64,000 nucleotides of DNA from Paenibacillus sp. FSL R7-0273 (GCF_000758625.1 NZ_CP009283.1:137501-201500); one strand, 5' to 3'. Counted from the first letter of the stretch, positions 9,050 through 18,880 are shown. Numbers and translations: made by a program. The notes: generated from the letters alone by a model not told the origin.

Positions 9050-9095
9050 AAGCGCCGGCATGGTCTGTATGCACAGACTATGCCGGCGCTTATTT
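9050..9095. terminator. Bidirectional terminator between convergent genes
   Basis: An 18-bp nearly perfect hairpin (AGCGCCGGCATGGTCTGT and its complement, loop ATGC) has an A-rich stretch before it and TATTT after it. It can therefore stop both the acyltransferase transcript and the convergent kinase transcript. Confidence 0.9.
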
Positions 9096-9133
9096 GTTGT
9101 AGCCTTCGAAAAGTACTGCCTGAAGGCCGATGT

Positions 9134-10684
9134 TTATTCTCCGGCCTGTTCACGCTGAAACCCGGCAATAGCCTCATATTGGCTCTCCAGGCTGCGGAAG
9201 ACAGAGATAAAGATAGGCAGAAGCTGCTTGTAGACCTTGGCATGCGCTTCTACCGGTACATGCCGGTGTGTGGAGCCGATCATATCAAATACAATATCGA
9301 GCGATGCGGCCCGCCCGGTGGCATACAGCCCCAGTACAACGGCTCCCAGACATGAGCTCTCAATACTCTCCGGTATAATGACCTCCTGATCAAAAATATC
9401 AGCCATCATCTGCCGCCAGAGAGAGGAGCGGGCAAATCCGCCGGTGGCAAGAATGCGGCTTGGACGGTCAATGCGTTCCTCCATGGCCAGGAGAACCGTG
9501 TACATATTAAAGATGACGCCTTCCAGCACCGAGCGGATCATGTGCTCCTTGCGGTGGGTCATGCTCAGCCCGAAGAAGGAGCCGCGTGCATCCGGGTTCC
9601 ACAGCGGGGCGCGTTCACCAGTCAGATAAGGGTGGAACAGCAGTCCGTTACTGCCGGGAGGCACCTGCTCGGCTATCCGCGTGAGTACCTCGTAAGGATC
9701 AATGCCGAGGCGTTTTGCTGTTTCAACTTCAGAAGCAGCGAATTCATCGCGCACCCAGCGGAACAGCATGCCGCCGTTGTTCACCGGACCGCCGATCACC
9801 CAGAGCTTCTCAGTAAGGGCATAGCAGAAAATCCGTCCCTTAGGGTCGGTAAGCGGGCGGTCGACGACAGTGCGGATAGCACCGCTTGTACCGATTGTAG
9901 CCGCTACAACACCGGGCTCGATTGCACCTACGCCAAGATTGGACAGTACCCCGTCACTGGCTCCAATAACGAACGGCGTTGAATCAAGCAGTCCAAGCTG
10001 CTCCGCAAAGCCGGGAAGCAGCCCCTGGATTACCCGGGTAGTCGGCACAGGCTCGGACAGCCGGTCGGCCGTTATTCCGGCAATACGCAGTGCTTCCGGG
10101 TCCCAGTCCAGTTTCTCCAGATTGAACATACCTGTACAGGAAGCAATGGAGTGATCTACAACATATTTGCCGAACAGCTTAACGAAGACATATTCCTTAA
10201 CAGAGATGAATTTAGAGGCCTGCCGGAACAGCTCCGGCTGCTCTTCACCCAGCCACATCAGCTTGGTTATAGGTGACATGGGATGAATGGGTGTGCCTGT
10301 GCGGAGGTATAGCTCGTGTCCGTTCAGTTCATTTTTGAGACGAGCTGCAGCAGTGCTGCTGCGGTTATCAGCCCATGTAATACATGCGGTAAGGGGGGCG
10401 CCGGCAGAATCAACAGCGATTACACTGTGCATTGCAGAGCTGAAGGAGAGAAACAGCAGCTCGTCCGGGCGGATTGCGCTTTGCTGCATGACTGCTGCTA
10501 TAGTATGAAGGACAGCGTCCAGAATCTGATCCGGGTCCTGCTCGGCGACTGAAGGCGACGGCTGATGCAGCGGATAACCTTCACTAGCCTGGGTGACGAT
10601 GCTGCCGTTTTCCCTGAAGAGAACGGCCTTGGTGCTGGTAGTTCCAATATCAACGCCTATCATATACGATGTATTCAAGTTCAC
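9134..10684 (-). CDS. gntK: FGGY-family carbohydrate kinase, likely gluconokinase
   Basis: A 516-residue sugar kinase. The N-terminal phosphate-binding loop MIGVDIGTTSTKAVLF and the FGGY features (ITWADNRS, TGERAPLWNPDARG, ILATGGFARSSLWRQMMAD) are clear. The overall look, including SVKEYVFVKLFG, is that of the GntK branch, which phosphorylates gluconate to 6-phosphogluconate in the cytoplasm. A related xylulose or glycerol kinase is less likely. Possible starts are GTG 10684, TTG 10678 and ATG 10663; AAGGA fits the TTG best by spacing, and the longest form is given. It is divergent from the his operon and has no permease or regulator next to it, unlike B. subtilis gntRKPZ. Confidence 0.85.
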   Translation of the reverse strand: MNLNTSYMIGVDIGTTSTKAVLFRENGSIVTQASEGYPLHQPSPSVAEQDPDQILDAVLHTIAAVMQQSAIRPDELLFLSFSSAMHSVIAVDSAGAPLTACITWADNRSSTAAARLKNELNGHELYLRTGTPIHPMSPITKLMWLGEEQPELFRQASKFISVKEYVFVKLFGKYVVDHSIASCTGMFNLEKLDWDPEALRIAGITADRLSEPVPTTRVIQGLLPGFAEQLGLLDSTPFVIGASDGVLSNLGVGAIEPGVVAATIGTSGAIRTVVDRPLTDPKGRIFCYALTEKLWVIGGPVNNGGMLFRWVRDEFAASEVETAKRLGIDPYEVLTRIAEQVPPGSNGLLFHPYLTGERAPLWNPDARGSFFGLSMTHRKEHMIRSVLEGVIFNMYTVLLAMEERIDRPSRILATGGFARSSLWRQMMADIFDQEVIIPESIESSCLGAVVLGLYATGRAASLDIVFDMIGSTHRHVPVEAHAKVYKQLLPIFISVFRSLESQYEAIAGFQREQAGE

Positions 10685-10866
10685 AGTCCTTCTTTCTGCT
10701 TGAGAATAGATACTTGGAACGCTGAATGCGGAAAATGCTGCGGAATTATATTAGTTCATTATAGTATCCGTAAAGCACAGTGGCAAAGACAGGAATTAAT
10801 AAGTTGGGTAAGTAATGGAGGGGGACTGGAGGGACAGGTGTTATCCGGCGCGAAGGTAAGGTATTA

Positions 10867-10938
10867 TTGACGTAGGAAGACAGTCCATGATACGATGTTC
10901 CCACCACTTTACTTTACTACCACTTTACCATAGTAAAG
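10867..10938 (+). promoter_or_regulatory. Promoter and palindromic operator of the his operon
   Basis: The -35 TTGACG (10867-10872), an 18-base spacer and an extended -10 (TGA then TACGAT, 10891-10896) place the transcript start near 10903. Immediately downstream are two direct copies of ACCACTTTAC (10903-10912 and 10919-10928, period 16). The second forms a perfect 16-bp inverted repeat, CTTTAC-CATA-GTAAAG (10923-10938). The position just after the start point suggests a repressor site. A TrpR/YerC-family histidine repressor is a plausible owner, but that is inference. Confidence 0.7.
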
Positions 10939-10978
10939 CGAATTACATATATTTTTATGAATGCTGACGAGGTGACTA

Positions 10979-12202
10979 ATGAAGATGTCCAAACCGAAGG
11001 GATTCGAGAAACCGGCGGGTGTACGTGATTATCTGCCGCGTGCAGTCAAGAAGCTGCGCAAGATTGAACATGATGTGCTGCACTGTATGAGCCGCTGGGG
11101 ATATCAGCAGATGATAACTCCAACACTGGAATATTACGACACGGTTGGTGTGGCCAGCTCTACATCCGACCAGAAACTTTATAAACTGCTGAACAACCGG
11201 GGGCAGGCGCTGGTATTACGTTCCGAAATGACGGCTCCGGTAGCGCGGGTGGTATCCTCTCTGCTCAAGGATGAGCCGCTGCCGCTTCGTCTGTCATACC
11301 ACGCCAATGTGTTCCGGGCTATTGAGGAGGAAGCAGGCCGGGAGGCTGAATTTTTCCAGACCGGCGTGGAGCTGGTCGGTGATGATTCCCCTGAGGCGGA
11401 TGCAGAGGTTGTTGCGCTGGCGATTGCCTCATTGCAGGCAGCCGGGGTGAAGTCCTTCAAGATTGCCATGGGCCATGTGGGCTTCCTTAACGGGTTGTTC
11501 CAGGAAGCTGTGCCAAACCTGCCCGAGGCGCAGGAGGAGCTTAAAAGCCATCTGCTCGGCCGTGACTATGTAGCCTTCCGGGATACCCTGCGGCGGCTTG
11601 AGCTGCCGGATGCCCAGAAGAATGAGCTCTATGGCCTGCTGCGCCTGCGCGGCAGCAAGGAAATCTGCGGGCAGGCGCTGGAGCTCACCAGCCATCCGCT
11701 GGCCCGTGCCTCGATCGAGCATCTGTGCAAGGTGTGGGAGGTGCTTGTATCCTACGGGGTATCGAAGCATGTGCTGATTGACCTGACTATGATCGGTGAT
11801 TTCTCCTACTATACCGGAATGACCTTTGAGGGCTATGCGTCTGAGCTTGGCTTCCCGGTATGCGCCGGGGGACGGTATGATAACCTGCTGCAGCAGTTCG
11901 GCCGGCCGGTTCCGTCAACAGGCTTTTCCCTGAAGACAAACCGGATTCTGGACGGGGTGACCGGTATGCCTGAGGAAGAAGAGCTGCCGGTATTAATCCA
12001 GTATGATGCGCTGCGGCGGACAGAAGGGCTGGCGGAAGCCGCAAGACTGCGGTCCGAAGGACATATGGTTGTGACCAGACTGGCCGCAGGCCCTGAGGAT
12101 CTGAAAACGGTAAAGCGGCTTGATCCGGAGCGGGTAGAGGCAGACGGCGGGCAGTACGGTGAAATATATACCTTCGTGTCTTTTGTTAGCGAGCATGGCT
12201 GA
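10979..12202 (+). CDS. hisZ: ATP phosphoribosyltransferase regulatory subunit
   Basis: A 407-residue histidyl-tRNA-synthetase-like protein that activates the short form of HisG and makes it responsive to histidine. It begins with the class II synthetase-type segment GFEKPAGVRDYLP, and motif-2-like LVLRSEMTAPVARVV plus FFQTGVELVG are visible. The length fits HisZ rather than HisS, and hisG downstream is the short form, as expected. The start is ATG 10979 or ATG 10985; GAGGTG at 10969-10974 is closer than ideal to the first. It is the first gene of the operon, about 75 bases after the predicted transcript start. Confidence 0.93.
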   Translation: MKMSKPKGFEKPAGVRDYLPRAVKKLRKIEHDVLHCMSRWGYQQMITPTLEYYDTVGVASSTSDQKLYKLLNNRGQALVLRSEMTAPVARVVSSLLKDEPLPLRLSYHANVFRAIEEEAGREAEFFQTGVELVGDDSPEADAEVVALAIASLQAAGVKSFKIAMGHVGFLNGLFQEAVPNLPEAQEELKSHLLGRDYVAFRDTLRRLELPDAQKNELYGLLRLRGSKEICGQALELTSHPLARASIEHLCKVWEVLVSYGVSKHVLIDLTMIGDFSYYTGMTFEGYASELGFPVCAGGRYDNLLQQFGRPVPSTGFSLKTNRILDGVTGMPEEEELPVLIQYDALRRTEGLAEAARLRSEGHMVVTRLAAGPEDLKTVKRLDPERVEADGGQYGEIYTFVSFVSEHG

Positions 12203-12269
12203 GCTGAAGAGGAACGGATGAACTTTTATAAAGCAGTTAAAAGAGTGATAAGAAACGGAGGTTAGTGAC

Positions 12270-12914
12270 ATGGGGCAGATCCTGAAGGTAGCTATGCCGA
12301 AAGGCCGGATTTACAATAAAGCGGCAGAGATGTTCCGCCAGGCAGGCCTGCCGATTCCCCCGGACGGGGAGGAGTCGCGCAAGCTGGTTATATCATTGCC
12401 TGAGGCGGGCATGGAGTTTATTCTGGCTAAGCCGGTTGATGTGCCTACCTATGTGGAATATGGCGTAGCAGACATCGGAATTGTCGGAAAAGACGTGCTG
12501 CTTGAAGAGGAACGCGATGTGTACGAGCTGCTTGATCTGGGCATTGCGCGCTGCCGGATGTCGATTATCGGCCTGCCGAACTGGCAGCCGGGCATTCAGC
12601 AGCGGGTAGCCACCAAATATCCGAATGTCGCTTCGCGGTATTTCCGTGAGCAGGGCCAGCAGGTAGAGGTTGTGAAGCTGAACGGCTCCATTGAGCTTGC
12701 GCCGCTGATCGGCCTGGCTGACCGGATTGTCGATATGGTGGAGACGGGCCAGACGCTGAAGGATAACGGGCTGGTGGAAATGAAGAGCATCTTTGAAATT
12801 ACGAGCCGGCTTGTCGCCAACCGCGTAAGCTACCGGATGAAAAACAATGAAATTCAACAGCTGTGCGACCGTCTGCAGGCGGTTATCGGGGAGCCGGGTT
12901 TACAGCTGAAATAA
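12270..12914 (+). CDS. hisG: ATP phosphoribosyltransferase, short form
   Basis: A 214-residue catalytic subunit for the first step of histidine synthesis: ATP plus PRPP to phosphoribosyl-ATP. The opening [14 protein letters not shown] and the PRPP-binding region [23 protein letters not shown] are diagnostic. The C-terminal histidine-binding domain of the long form (about 290 residues) is missing, which explains the need for HisZ encoded just upstream. Start ATG follows ACGGAGG. The gap to hisZ is 67 bases and the gap to hisD about 117 bases. Confidence 0.96.
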   Translation: MGQILKVAMPKGRIYNKAAEMFRQAGLPIPPDGEESRKLVISLPEAGMEFILAKPVDVPTYVEYGVADIGIVGKDVLLEEERDVYELLDLGIARCRMSIIGLPNWQPGIQQRVATKYPNVASRYFREQGQQVEVVKLNGSIELAPLIGLADRIVDMVETGQTLKDNGLVEMKSIFEITSRLVANRVSYRMKNNEIQQLCDRLQAVIGEPGLQLK

Positions 12915-13031
12915 TAACGGGAAGCCTAAGCAACGGCATGTCTCACGAAGACTTACGGGCAGGCGAATGATAAATAGAAGGCGTCGGGATACAGGAACAA
13001 AGCTTTACATGTGCAAAAGGGGGAAGCGGCG

Positions 13032-14339
13032 GTGAAGGTGAAGTCGAGCAAGGATTTTAAGCTGCAGCGGGATGTGGAGTACGGAACACCGGAGCAGAAC
13101 GAGACCGTAAAGCAAATTGTAGCTACTATAAAAAAAGAAGGCGATGCCGCGCTGCTCCGGTACACGGAGCAGTTCGACCGCACGGTGCTGACTGCACCAG
13201 AGCTGCGGGTGACACCCGAGGAGCTGCAGGCAGCGTACAGCCGGGTCGAGGATTCATTTGTCACCGCCATCCGCGCAGCAGCAGCTAACATCCGGGCGTT
13301 CCACGCCCGCCAGAAGCGCAGCTCCTGGATGGATCTGCAGCCGGACGGCACGATCCTCGGCCAGATCATCCGCCCGCTGAAGCGGGTGGGCGTCTATGTT
13401 CCCGGAGGCACGGCGGCCTATCCGTCGTCCGTGCTGATGAACGTCATTCCGGCACAAATCGCCGGGGTGCCGGAGATCGTTATGGTCACCCCGCCGGCCA
13501 CCGGCGGCAAGGCGGGGATTGACCCTTACATTCTCGTTGCCGCCGCTGAAGCGGGCGTAAACGAGATTTACCGGGTAGGCGGCGCCCAGGCGGTCGCCGC
13601 CCTGGCCTTCGGCACGGAGTCCATCGTGCCGGTCGATAAGATCTGCGGGCCGGGCAACATCTATGTTGCCCTCGCCAAACGCGAGGTCTACGGCGTTGTC
13701 GATATCGACAGCATCGCCGGACCGAGTGAAATCGTCGTGCTCGCCGACGATACCGCCGAGCCGGCCTACGTCGCGGCCGACCTGCTCTCCCAGGCCGAGC
13801 ATGACACAATGGCCTCGGCCATCCTGGTGACGCCGTCGCGCAGCCTGGCGGACAGCGTGGCTGCCGAGGTCGAGCGGCAGCTGCAGGACCTCCCGCGCGA
13901 GGCGGTGGCGCGCGCCTCGGTTGAGAACCACGGCGCGATTATCGTTGTGGACTCGCTGCAGGAAGGCATTGAGGTGGTTAACCGGCTGGCGCCGGAGCAC
14001 CTGGAGGTGGTGGCGGCAGATCCGATGGGCCTGCTCGGCAGCATCGAGAATGCCGGAGCGATCTTCCTCGGGCCGTACAGCTCGGAGCCGGTGGGCGATT
14101 ATTTTGCCGGACCGAATCACATTATACCGACCAACGGCACGGCGCGGTTTGCTTCGCCGGTCGATGTGGACGATTTTATAAAAAAATCAAGCCTGATCTA
14201 CTATAGCAAGGAAGCGCTCCTGCGTGACGGGGAGACGATTATGGAGCTGGCCAGACGTGAAGGCCTGGAGGGCCATGCAAGGGCAATTCAAATCAGACTG
14301 GAGAACGAAGCGAAGGGTGGAGAAGAAGATGGAGAATAA
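13032..14339 (+). CDS. hisD: Histidinol dehydrogenase
   Basis: A zinc enzyme of 435 residues that oxidises L-histidinol to L-histidine in the last two steps, with two NAD. Signatures include [52 protein letters not shown] (zinc ligands Gln and His) and LAPEHLEV. The frame is open from GTG 13011, but the strong AAAAGGGGGAAG at about 13015-13026 points to GTG 13032. The central part (about 13400-13950) is visibly richer in G and C than its neighbours, with many GCC/CGC/GGC codons. The 3' end overlaps hisB by 11 bases. Confidence 0.96.
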   Translation: MKVKSSKDFKLQRDVEYGTPEQNETVKQIVATIKKEGDAALLRYTEQFDRTVLTAPELRVTPEELQAAYSRVEDSFVTAIRAAAANIRAFHARQKRSSWMDLQPDGTILGQIIRPLKRVGVYVPGGTAAYPSSVLMNVIPAQIAGVPEIVMVTPPATGGKAGIDPYILVAAAEAGVNEIYRVGGAQAVAALAFGTESIVPVDKICGPGNIYVALAKREVYGVVDIDSIAGPSEIVVLADDTAEPAYVAADLLSQAEHDTMASAILVTPSRSLADSVAAEVERQLQDLPREAVARASVENHGAIIVVDSLQEGIEVVNRLAPEHLEVVAADPMGLLGSIENAGAIFLGPYSSEPVGDYFAGPNHIIPTNGTARFASPVDVDDFIKKSSLIYYSKEALLRDGETIMELARREGLEGHARAIQIRLENEAKGGEEDGE

Positions 14340-14940
14340 CAATAATGAGCTGGCAGAGCGCAAGGCCGGTCTAAGCCGCACAACAAATGAAACGGATATT
14401 ACGCTGTCGCTTGGTGTTGACGGCAGCGGTGTTGCCGAGCTGGAAACGGATGTGCCCTTTCTGAACCACATGCTGGATCTGTTCGCCAAGCACGGCCAGT
14501 TTGACCTGTCTGTGCAGGCCCGCGGGGATATCGATATTGATGACCACCACACGGTTGAGGATATCGGTATTTGTCTGGGACAGGCGCTGCGTGAAGCGCT
14601 GGGTGATAAAAAAGGGATCAAGCGTTATGCCAGCGTCTTTGTTCCGATGGATGAGGCACTTGCGCAGGTTGTGATTGATATCAGTAACCGGCCGCATTTT
14701 GAGTACCGGGCAGAGTATCCGTCGCAGCAGGTAGGCAGCTTCTCTACAGAGCTGGTGCACGAGTTCCTCTGGAAATTTGCGCTGGAGGCACGGATTACGC
14801 TGCATGTCATCGTACACTACGGCTCTAATACCCACCACATGATTGAGGCGGTATTCAAGGCACTGGGCCGGGCGCTGGATGAAGCGACACTGATTGATCC
14901 GCGTGTAAAGGGTGTGCCTTCTACGAAGGGAGTGCTGTAG
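14329..14940 (+). CDS. hisB: Imidazoleglycerol-phosphate dehydratase
   Basis: A monofunctional dehydratase of 203 residues converting imidazole glycerol phosphate to imidazole acetol phosphate. The metal-binding motifs are present: [30 protein letters not shown] and [12 protein letters not shown]. There is no fused histidinol-phosphatase domain, so the PHP enzyme at 18053-18880 must supply that step. ATG 14329 is chosen because AAGGGTGGAG ends seven bases before it and because residues upstream in the open frame lack family similarity. Translation is likely coupled to hisD through the 11-base overlap. Confidence 0.96.
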   Translation: MENNNNELAERKAGLSRTTNETDITLSLGVDGSGVAELETDVPFLNHMLDLFAKHGQFDLSVQARGDIDIDDHHTVEDIGICLGQALREALGDKKGIKRYASVFVPMDEALAQVVIDISNRPHFEYRAEYPSQQVGSFSTELVHEFLWKFALEARITLHVIVHYGSNTHHMIEAVFKALGRALDEATLIDPRVKGVPSTKGVL

Positions 14941-14941
14941 C

Positions 14942-15571
14942 ATGACAGTTGCAATTGTCGATTACGGCATGGGCAACCTGCACAGCGTCAGCAAGGCCGT
15001 GGAAAGACTCGGCTATAAAAGCCTGGTGACAGGCTTAGCTGAGGAGATTCTGACAGCAGACAGCGTCATTCTGCCGGGCGTCGGTGCGTTTGGCGATGCG
15101 ATGGAGCAGCTGCGCGCAAGCGGTCTCGACGGGATCGTGAAGCAGGCTGCCGCCGGCGGCCAGCCGGTGCTGGGCATCTGCCTCGGCATGCAGCTGCTGT
15201 TCAGCAGCAGTGAGGAGCACGGGGAGCATACCGGACTGGATATGCTGCCGGGTGCAGTCGTGCGTTTTGCCCCGCGTGAGGGCTACAAGGTGCCGCATAT
15301 GGGCTGGAATAAGCTGAGCTTCCGTCAGCCGCAGAGTCCGCTGCTGGACGGCCTTGAAGAAGGGCATGTGTATTTTGTCCACTCCTATCACGCAGAGGTG
15401 GAGCAGGAGAATGACCTGATTGCTGTCACCGATTACGGGCATCCGGTAACGGCAGTAGTCGGCCGGGATAACGTGTACGGTATGCAGTTTCACCCGGAAA
15501 AAAGCGGAGAGCTGGGCATGAAGCTGCTGGGAAATTTTTTGCGGATAAAGAACGTGCAGGGGCGGGCGTAA
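14942..15571 (+). CDS. hisH: Imidazole glycerol phosphate synthase, glutaminase subunit
   Basis: A class I glutamine amidotransferase of 209 residues that supplies ammonia to HisF. The nucleophile is Cys80 in GICLGMQLL; the catalytic His and Glu are in YGMQFHPEKSG. The N-terminus MTVAIVDYGMGNLHSV is typical. ATG 14942 lies one base after the hisB stop, with AAGGGAG inside the hisB end as ribosome site. HisF is not adjacent: hisA and a 248-base gap intervene. Confidence 0.96.
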   Translation: MTVAIVDYGMGNLHSVSKAVERLGYKSLVTGLAEEILTADSVILPGVGAFGDAMEQLRASGLDGIVKQAAAGGQPVLGICLGMQLLFSSSEEHGEHTGLDMLPGAVVRFAPREGYKVPHMGWNKLSFRQPQSPLLDGLEEGHVYFVHSYHAEVEQENDLIAVTDYGHPVTAVVGRDNVYGMQFHPEKSGELGMKLLGNFLRIKNVQGRA

Positions 15572-15612
15572 GCCCGCTATCAATCTATTATAAGGAAAGC
15601 AGGGAGCGCCAC

Positions 15613-16350
15613 ATGTCTTCTTTTATCGTATATCCGGCGATTGATATCCGGGATGGAAAGTGTGTAAGACTGCAGCAGGGTGATTACGCCCAGGAGACCA
15701 TTTACAACGACAGCCCGGTAGAGGTGGCAAAATCGTGGGAAGAGCAAGGCGGTAAGTTCATCCACCTCGTCGATCTGGACGGTGCCAAGGCCGGACATCC
15801 GGTAAATGATGCTATCATCGGCGCCATCGCCAAAAATGCGAATGTCCCTGTACAGGTAGGCGGCGGACTGCGCTCGCTGGCTGATGTGGAGAAGCTGCTC
15901 GGCCTTGGCGTCAGCCGGGTGATAATCGGGACGGCGGCGATCAATGACCATGCCTTCACAGAAGCGGTGCTGGCTAAATACGGTGATAAAGTGGCGATTG
16001 GCCTTGATGCGCGGAACGGCTACGTGGCAACACACGGGTGGCTGAACACTTCAGAAGTGCGTGCAGAGGATCTGGCAAAAGAGCTCGCGGCTAAGGGAGC
16101 GGAAACGTTCATCTACACCGACATCTCGCGTGACGGTATGATGCAGGGCCCGAACATCGAGGGCATCCTGTCCATGGCTGCTGCCAGCGGGCGGACAGTC
16201 ATCGCTTCCGGCGGTGTTACCGTCCTGGATGACCTGCTGCGCCTGAATGTACATAGCGGCAGCGGTATCGGCGGAGCCATTGTCGGCAAGGCGCTGTACA
16301 CCGGCAATATCAATTTGACCGAAGCGCTTTCGGCGCTTGGGCAGAAATAG
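15613..16350 (+). CDS. hisA: ProFAR isomerase
   Basis: A 245-residue half-barrel-duplicated TIM barrel that isomerises the ProFAR aminoaldose to the ketose PRFAR. The catalytic Asp residues lie in YPAIDIRDGKCVRLQQGDY and TFIYTDISRDGMMQGPN. The phosphate-binding loops VQVGGGLRS and IASGGV are both seen. It sits 41 bases after hisH. A GC-rich hairpin region follows, unusual inside a his operon. Confidence 0.96.
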   Translation: MSSFIVYPAIDIRDGKCVRLQQGDYAQETIYNDSPVEVAKSWEEQGGKFIHLVDLDGAKAGHPVNDAIIGAIAKNANVPVQVGGGLRSLADVEKLLGLGVSRVIIGTAAINDHAFTEAVLAKYGDKVAIGLDARNGYVATHGWLNTSEVRAEDLAKELAAKGAETFIYTDISRDGMMQGPNIEGILSMAAASGRTVIASGGVTVLDDLLRLNVHSGSGIGGAIVGKALYTGNINLTEALSALGQK

Positions 16351-16598
16351 AACCAGATTCGTCTAATCCGTTTAAGTGGTTTAATGCAGGAGCGCCCAGT
16401 GTCTAAGCGGCCCCGCAGGGGCTAGCGCTGCATGCACATTGTTGCCGGGTACGCCTCGGCCTCTCCTAAGACAGCTATCCGGGTGTCCAGAGGGCCGGGG
16501 CCCTTGGGGTCCCCCTTGGCTAAGGGGGATTTAGGGGGATCGAAAAAGCTTTTGCATGAAAAGATTGTAATATTGGAAAGCAGTTGGAGGGGTGACGC
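16351..16598 (+). repeat. GC-rich palindromic spacer inside the his operon
   Basis: No gene is seen in these 248 bases. They contain several G/C palindromes: GGGCCGGGGCCC near 16490-16502, a 7-bp hairpin CCCCCTT-GGCT-AAGGGGG (16511-16528) and a further TTAGGGGG copy at 16531-16538. A CCCCGC/GGGG hairpin is near 16415. The look is that of an intergenic repeat insertion or an mRNA-processing site rather than a terminator, because no T run follows. The hisF ribosome site (TTGGAGGGG) is at its end. Confidence 0.55.
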
Positions 16599-17357
16599 AT
16601 GTTAGCCAAACGTATCATTCCCTGTCTGGACGTAAAGGACGGGCGGGTAGTCAAGGGTGTGAATTTTGTTAATCTGCGCGATGCAGGGGATCCGGTGGAG
16701 CTGGCGGCGATTTATGACCGTGAAGGTGCGGATGAGCTGGTGTTCCTGGATATTTCCGCCTCGGTAGAAGGACGCGCCACGATGGTCGAGGTCGTCCGCC
16801 AGACCGCCGGGGAGATCGCGATTCCTTTTACGGTCGGCGGCGGCATCTCGACCCCGGACGATATGAAGCGGATTCTGCGCGCCGGTGCCGATAAAATCGG
16901 CATCAACACCGCCGCTGTCAACAACCCGCAGCTTATTCTGGAAGGGGCGCGCCGTTTCGGCTCCCAGTGTATTGTAGTGGCAATGGATGCCAAATATAAT
17001 GAGGCATGGGGCGAATGGGAAGTGTATACGCACGGCGGGCGCAAGCCGACGGGAATCCGGGCGCTGGCCTGGGCCAAGGAGGCCGAAAGGATGGGCGCCG
17101 GTGAGCTTCTGCTTACCAGCATGGACGCTGACGGAACCAAGGACGGGTTCGACCTGAAGCTGACCGCAGCAGTGAGCAGCCTGGTAGGCATCCCTGTAAT
17201 CGCTTCAGGCGGAGCCGGGAAGATCGGCGACTTTTACGATGTATTTACCGAAGGTAAGGCCGATGCAGGGCTTGCCGCTACTATTTTTCATTATAAAGAA
17301 ATTGCAATCCATGATCTGAAGGCAGATTTGAAGTCTAAAGGGGTAGAAATCCGATGA
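16599..17357 (+). CDS. hisF: Imidazole glycerol phosphate synthase, cyclase subunit
   Basis: A 252-residue TIM barrel that uses HisH-derived ammonia to form imidazole glycerol phosphate and AICAR. Catalytic Asp residues are in [17 protein letters not shown] and [16 protein letters not shown]; phosphate sites are in FTVGGGI and IASGGAG. Length and start are standard. The stop TGA overlaps the ATG of hisI, which indicates coupled translation. Confidence 0.97.
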   Translation: MLAKRIIPCLDVKDGRVVKGVNFVNLRDAGDPVELAAIYDREGADELVFLDISASVEGRATMVEVVRQTAGEIAIPFTVGGGISTPDDMKRILRAGADKIGINTAAVNNPQLILEGARRFGSQCIVVAMDAKYNEAWGEWEVYTHGGRKPTGIRALAWAKEAERMGAGELLLTSMDADGTKDGFDLKLTAAVSSLVGIPVIASGGAGKIGDFYDVFTEGKADAGLAATIFHYKEIAIHDLKADLKSKGVEIR

Positions 17358-18037
17358 GCCAAGAACAAGAAGCCATTATCGAAAATATCCGCTGGAATGA
17401 TTCCGGGCTGCTGCCTGCCGTAGTGCAGGATGCGCGTACGCTGGAGGTGCTGATGTTCGCCTACATGAATCCGGAGTCGCTGCGGCTTACGCTTACGAGC
17501 GGCCAGACCTGGTTCTGGAGCCGTTCCCGCAGTGAGCTGTGGCATAAGGGCGGAACCTCGGGCAACACCCAGGCGGTTACTTCCATTCATTACGACTGCG
17601 ATAGTGATACGCTGCTGGTGAAGGTGATTCCTGAGGGGCCGGCCTGTCATACAGGGGAGAATACCTGCTTTTACCGTGAAATCCCGCTTACCGGACAGGC
17701 AGCAGCGGATCCTCAGCGCACCGCGAGTGCAGATGAAGGGCGTTTTGCCGTACTGGGCGAACTGGAGCGGGTAATTGCTGAGCGGGAAATCGAGCGCCCG
17801 GAGGGTGCTTATACAACCTATCTGTTTGATAAGGGCGTAGACAAGATTCTTAAAAAGGTGGGCGAGGAAGCCTCTGAAACCATTATCGCCGCCAAAAATA
17901 AAGACAATGCCGAGCTCCGTCTCGAAGTAAGCGATCTGATCTATCACCTGCTGGTGCTGCTGCAGGAGCGCAAGCTGCCGCTGGATGAGATTCTGGACGA
18001 GCTGAGCGCCCGCCACGAACGTCCGCGCCGCGACTAA
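17354..18037 (+). CDS. hisI: Bifunctional phosphoribosyl-AMP cyclohydrolase / phosphoribosyl-ATP pyrophosphatase
   Basis: A 227-residue HisIE fusion carrying out steps two and three. The N-terminal cyclohydrolase half has [14 protein letters not shown] and the zinc-binding stretch [13 protein letters not shown] with CHTGENTCF. The C-terminal half, from about residue 130, is the MazG-like pyrophosphatase with [17 protein letters not shown] and [10 protein letters not shown]. The start overlaps the hisF stop by four bases. The gene is followed after 15 bases by the histidinol phosphatase gene. Confidence 0.96.
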   Translation: MSQEQEAIIENIRWNDSGLLPAVVQDARTLEVLMFAYMNPESLRLTLTSGQTWFWSRSRSELWHKGGTSGNTQAVTSIHYDCDSDTLLVKVIPEGPACHTGENTCFYREIPLTGQAAADPQRTASADEGRFAVLGELERVIAEREIERPEGAYTTYLFDKGVDKILKKVGEEASETIIAAKNKDNAELRLEVSDLIYHLLVLLQERKLPLDEILDELSARHERPRRD

Positions 18038-18052
18038 GAGGGGGTTAGAGGG

Positions 18053-18880
18053 ATGCATATCGACTATCATACCCATCATGAGCGCTGCGGGCATGCGGTA
18101 GGGAAGCTGGAGGAGTATGTGCAGCGCGGGATAGAGCTGGGCCTGCAGCAGCTGGGCCTGTCCGATCATCTGCCGCTGATTCATGTGAATCCGGACAGCT
18201 ATTACCCTGAAATGGCTATGCCTCTGGCCGAGCTCCCGCGGTACGTCGAGGAGTGCCTGACGCTGAAGGAGCGCTACCGCGGCGTCATTGATCTGCGGGT
18301 AGGGCTGGAAGCGGATTATATCGAAGGCTATGAGGAGCAGATCCGCGAGCTTTTGTCACCGTATCCCTGGGATTATCTGATCGGCTCTGTGCATTTTCTG
18401 GGGGAGTGGGATATTACCGATCACCGGCAGACAGGGGGCTGGGAAGGCAAAAAGGTAATGGACGTATACCGCCGTTATTATGATGCGGTGAAGAAGTCGG
18501 CGTTATCGGGATTATATGATATTATAGGACATATGGATGTCATTAAAAGATTCGGTTACGGCCCGCAGAGTCCGGAAGAGAAGGCAGAGGCCAGGGAACT
18601 GGAGCTTACCACCCTGCAGGCGATAGCCTCGGGCGGCATTGCCATGGAGCTGAATGCTTCCGGCCTGACCAAGCCCTGCGCGGAAATGTTCCCGGCGGAG
18701 CATGTGCTGCAGCAGGCGTTCACGCTTGGCATTCCGCTTACACTCGGCTCTGATGCCCACGACCCGGCCAAGCTGGGTGACGGCCTGCAGGAAGCCCGCA
18801 GTCTGCTGTGGCGTACCGGATTCCGTGAGCTGGCTGTGTTTGAAGACCGGCGCCGGTCATCCGTTCCGTTCAAACTATAA
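18053..18880 (+). CDS. hisJ: PHP-type histidinol-phosphatase
   Basis: A 275-residue PHP-superfamily phosphoesterase that hydrolyses histidinol phosphate. It opens with the metal-binding motif MHIDYHTHHERCGHA; GLSDHLP, VGLEADY, GSVHFL, GHMDVIKRF and LGSDAH complete the set of His/Asp ligands. It supplies the phosphatase missing from hisB. The Shine-Dalgarno is AGAGGGGG. The gene is sometimes called hisK in Bacillales. Only hisC, the aminotransferase for the step before, is absent from this operon. Confidence 0.93.
   Translation: MHIDYHTHHERCGHAVGKLEEYVQRGIELGLQQLGLSDHLPLIHVNPDSYYPEMAMPLAELPRYVEECLTLKERYRGVIDLRVGLEADYIEGYEEQIRELLSPYPWDYLIGSVHFLGEWDITDHRQTGGWEGKKVMDVYRRYYDAVKKSALSGLYDIIGHMDVIKRFGYGPQSPEEKAEARELELTTLQAIASGGIAMELNASGLTKPCAEMFPAEHVLQQAFTLGIPLTLGSDAHDPAKLGDGLQEARSLLWRTGFRELAVFEDRRRSSVPFKL

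Noticed and set aside
10903..10978. T-box or histidine leader peptide for the his operon
   Set aside because: No T-box core sequence and no run of His codons are present between promoter and hisZ.
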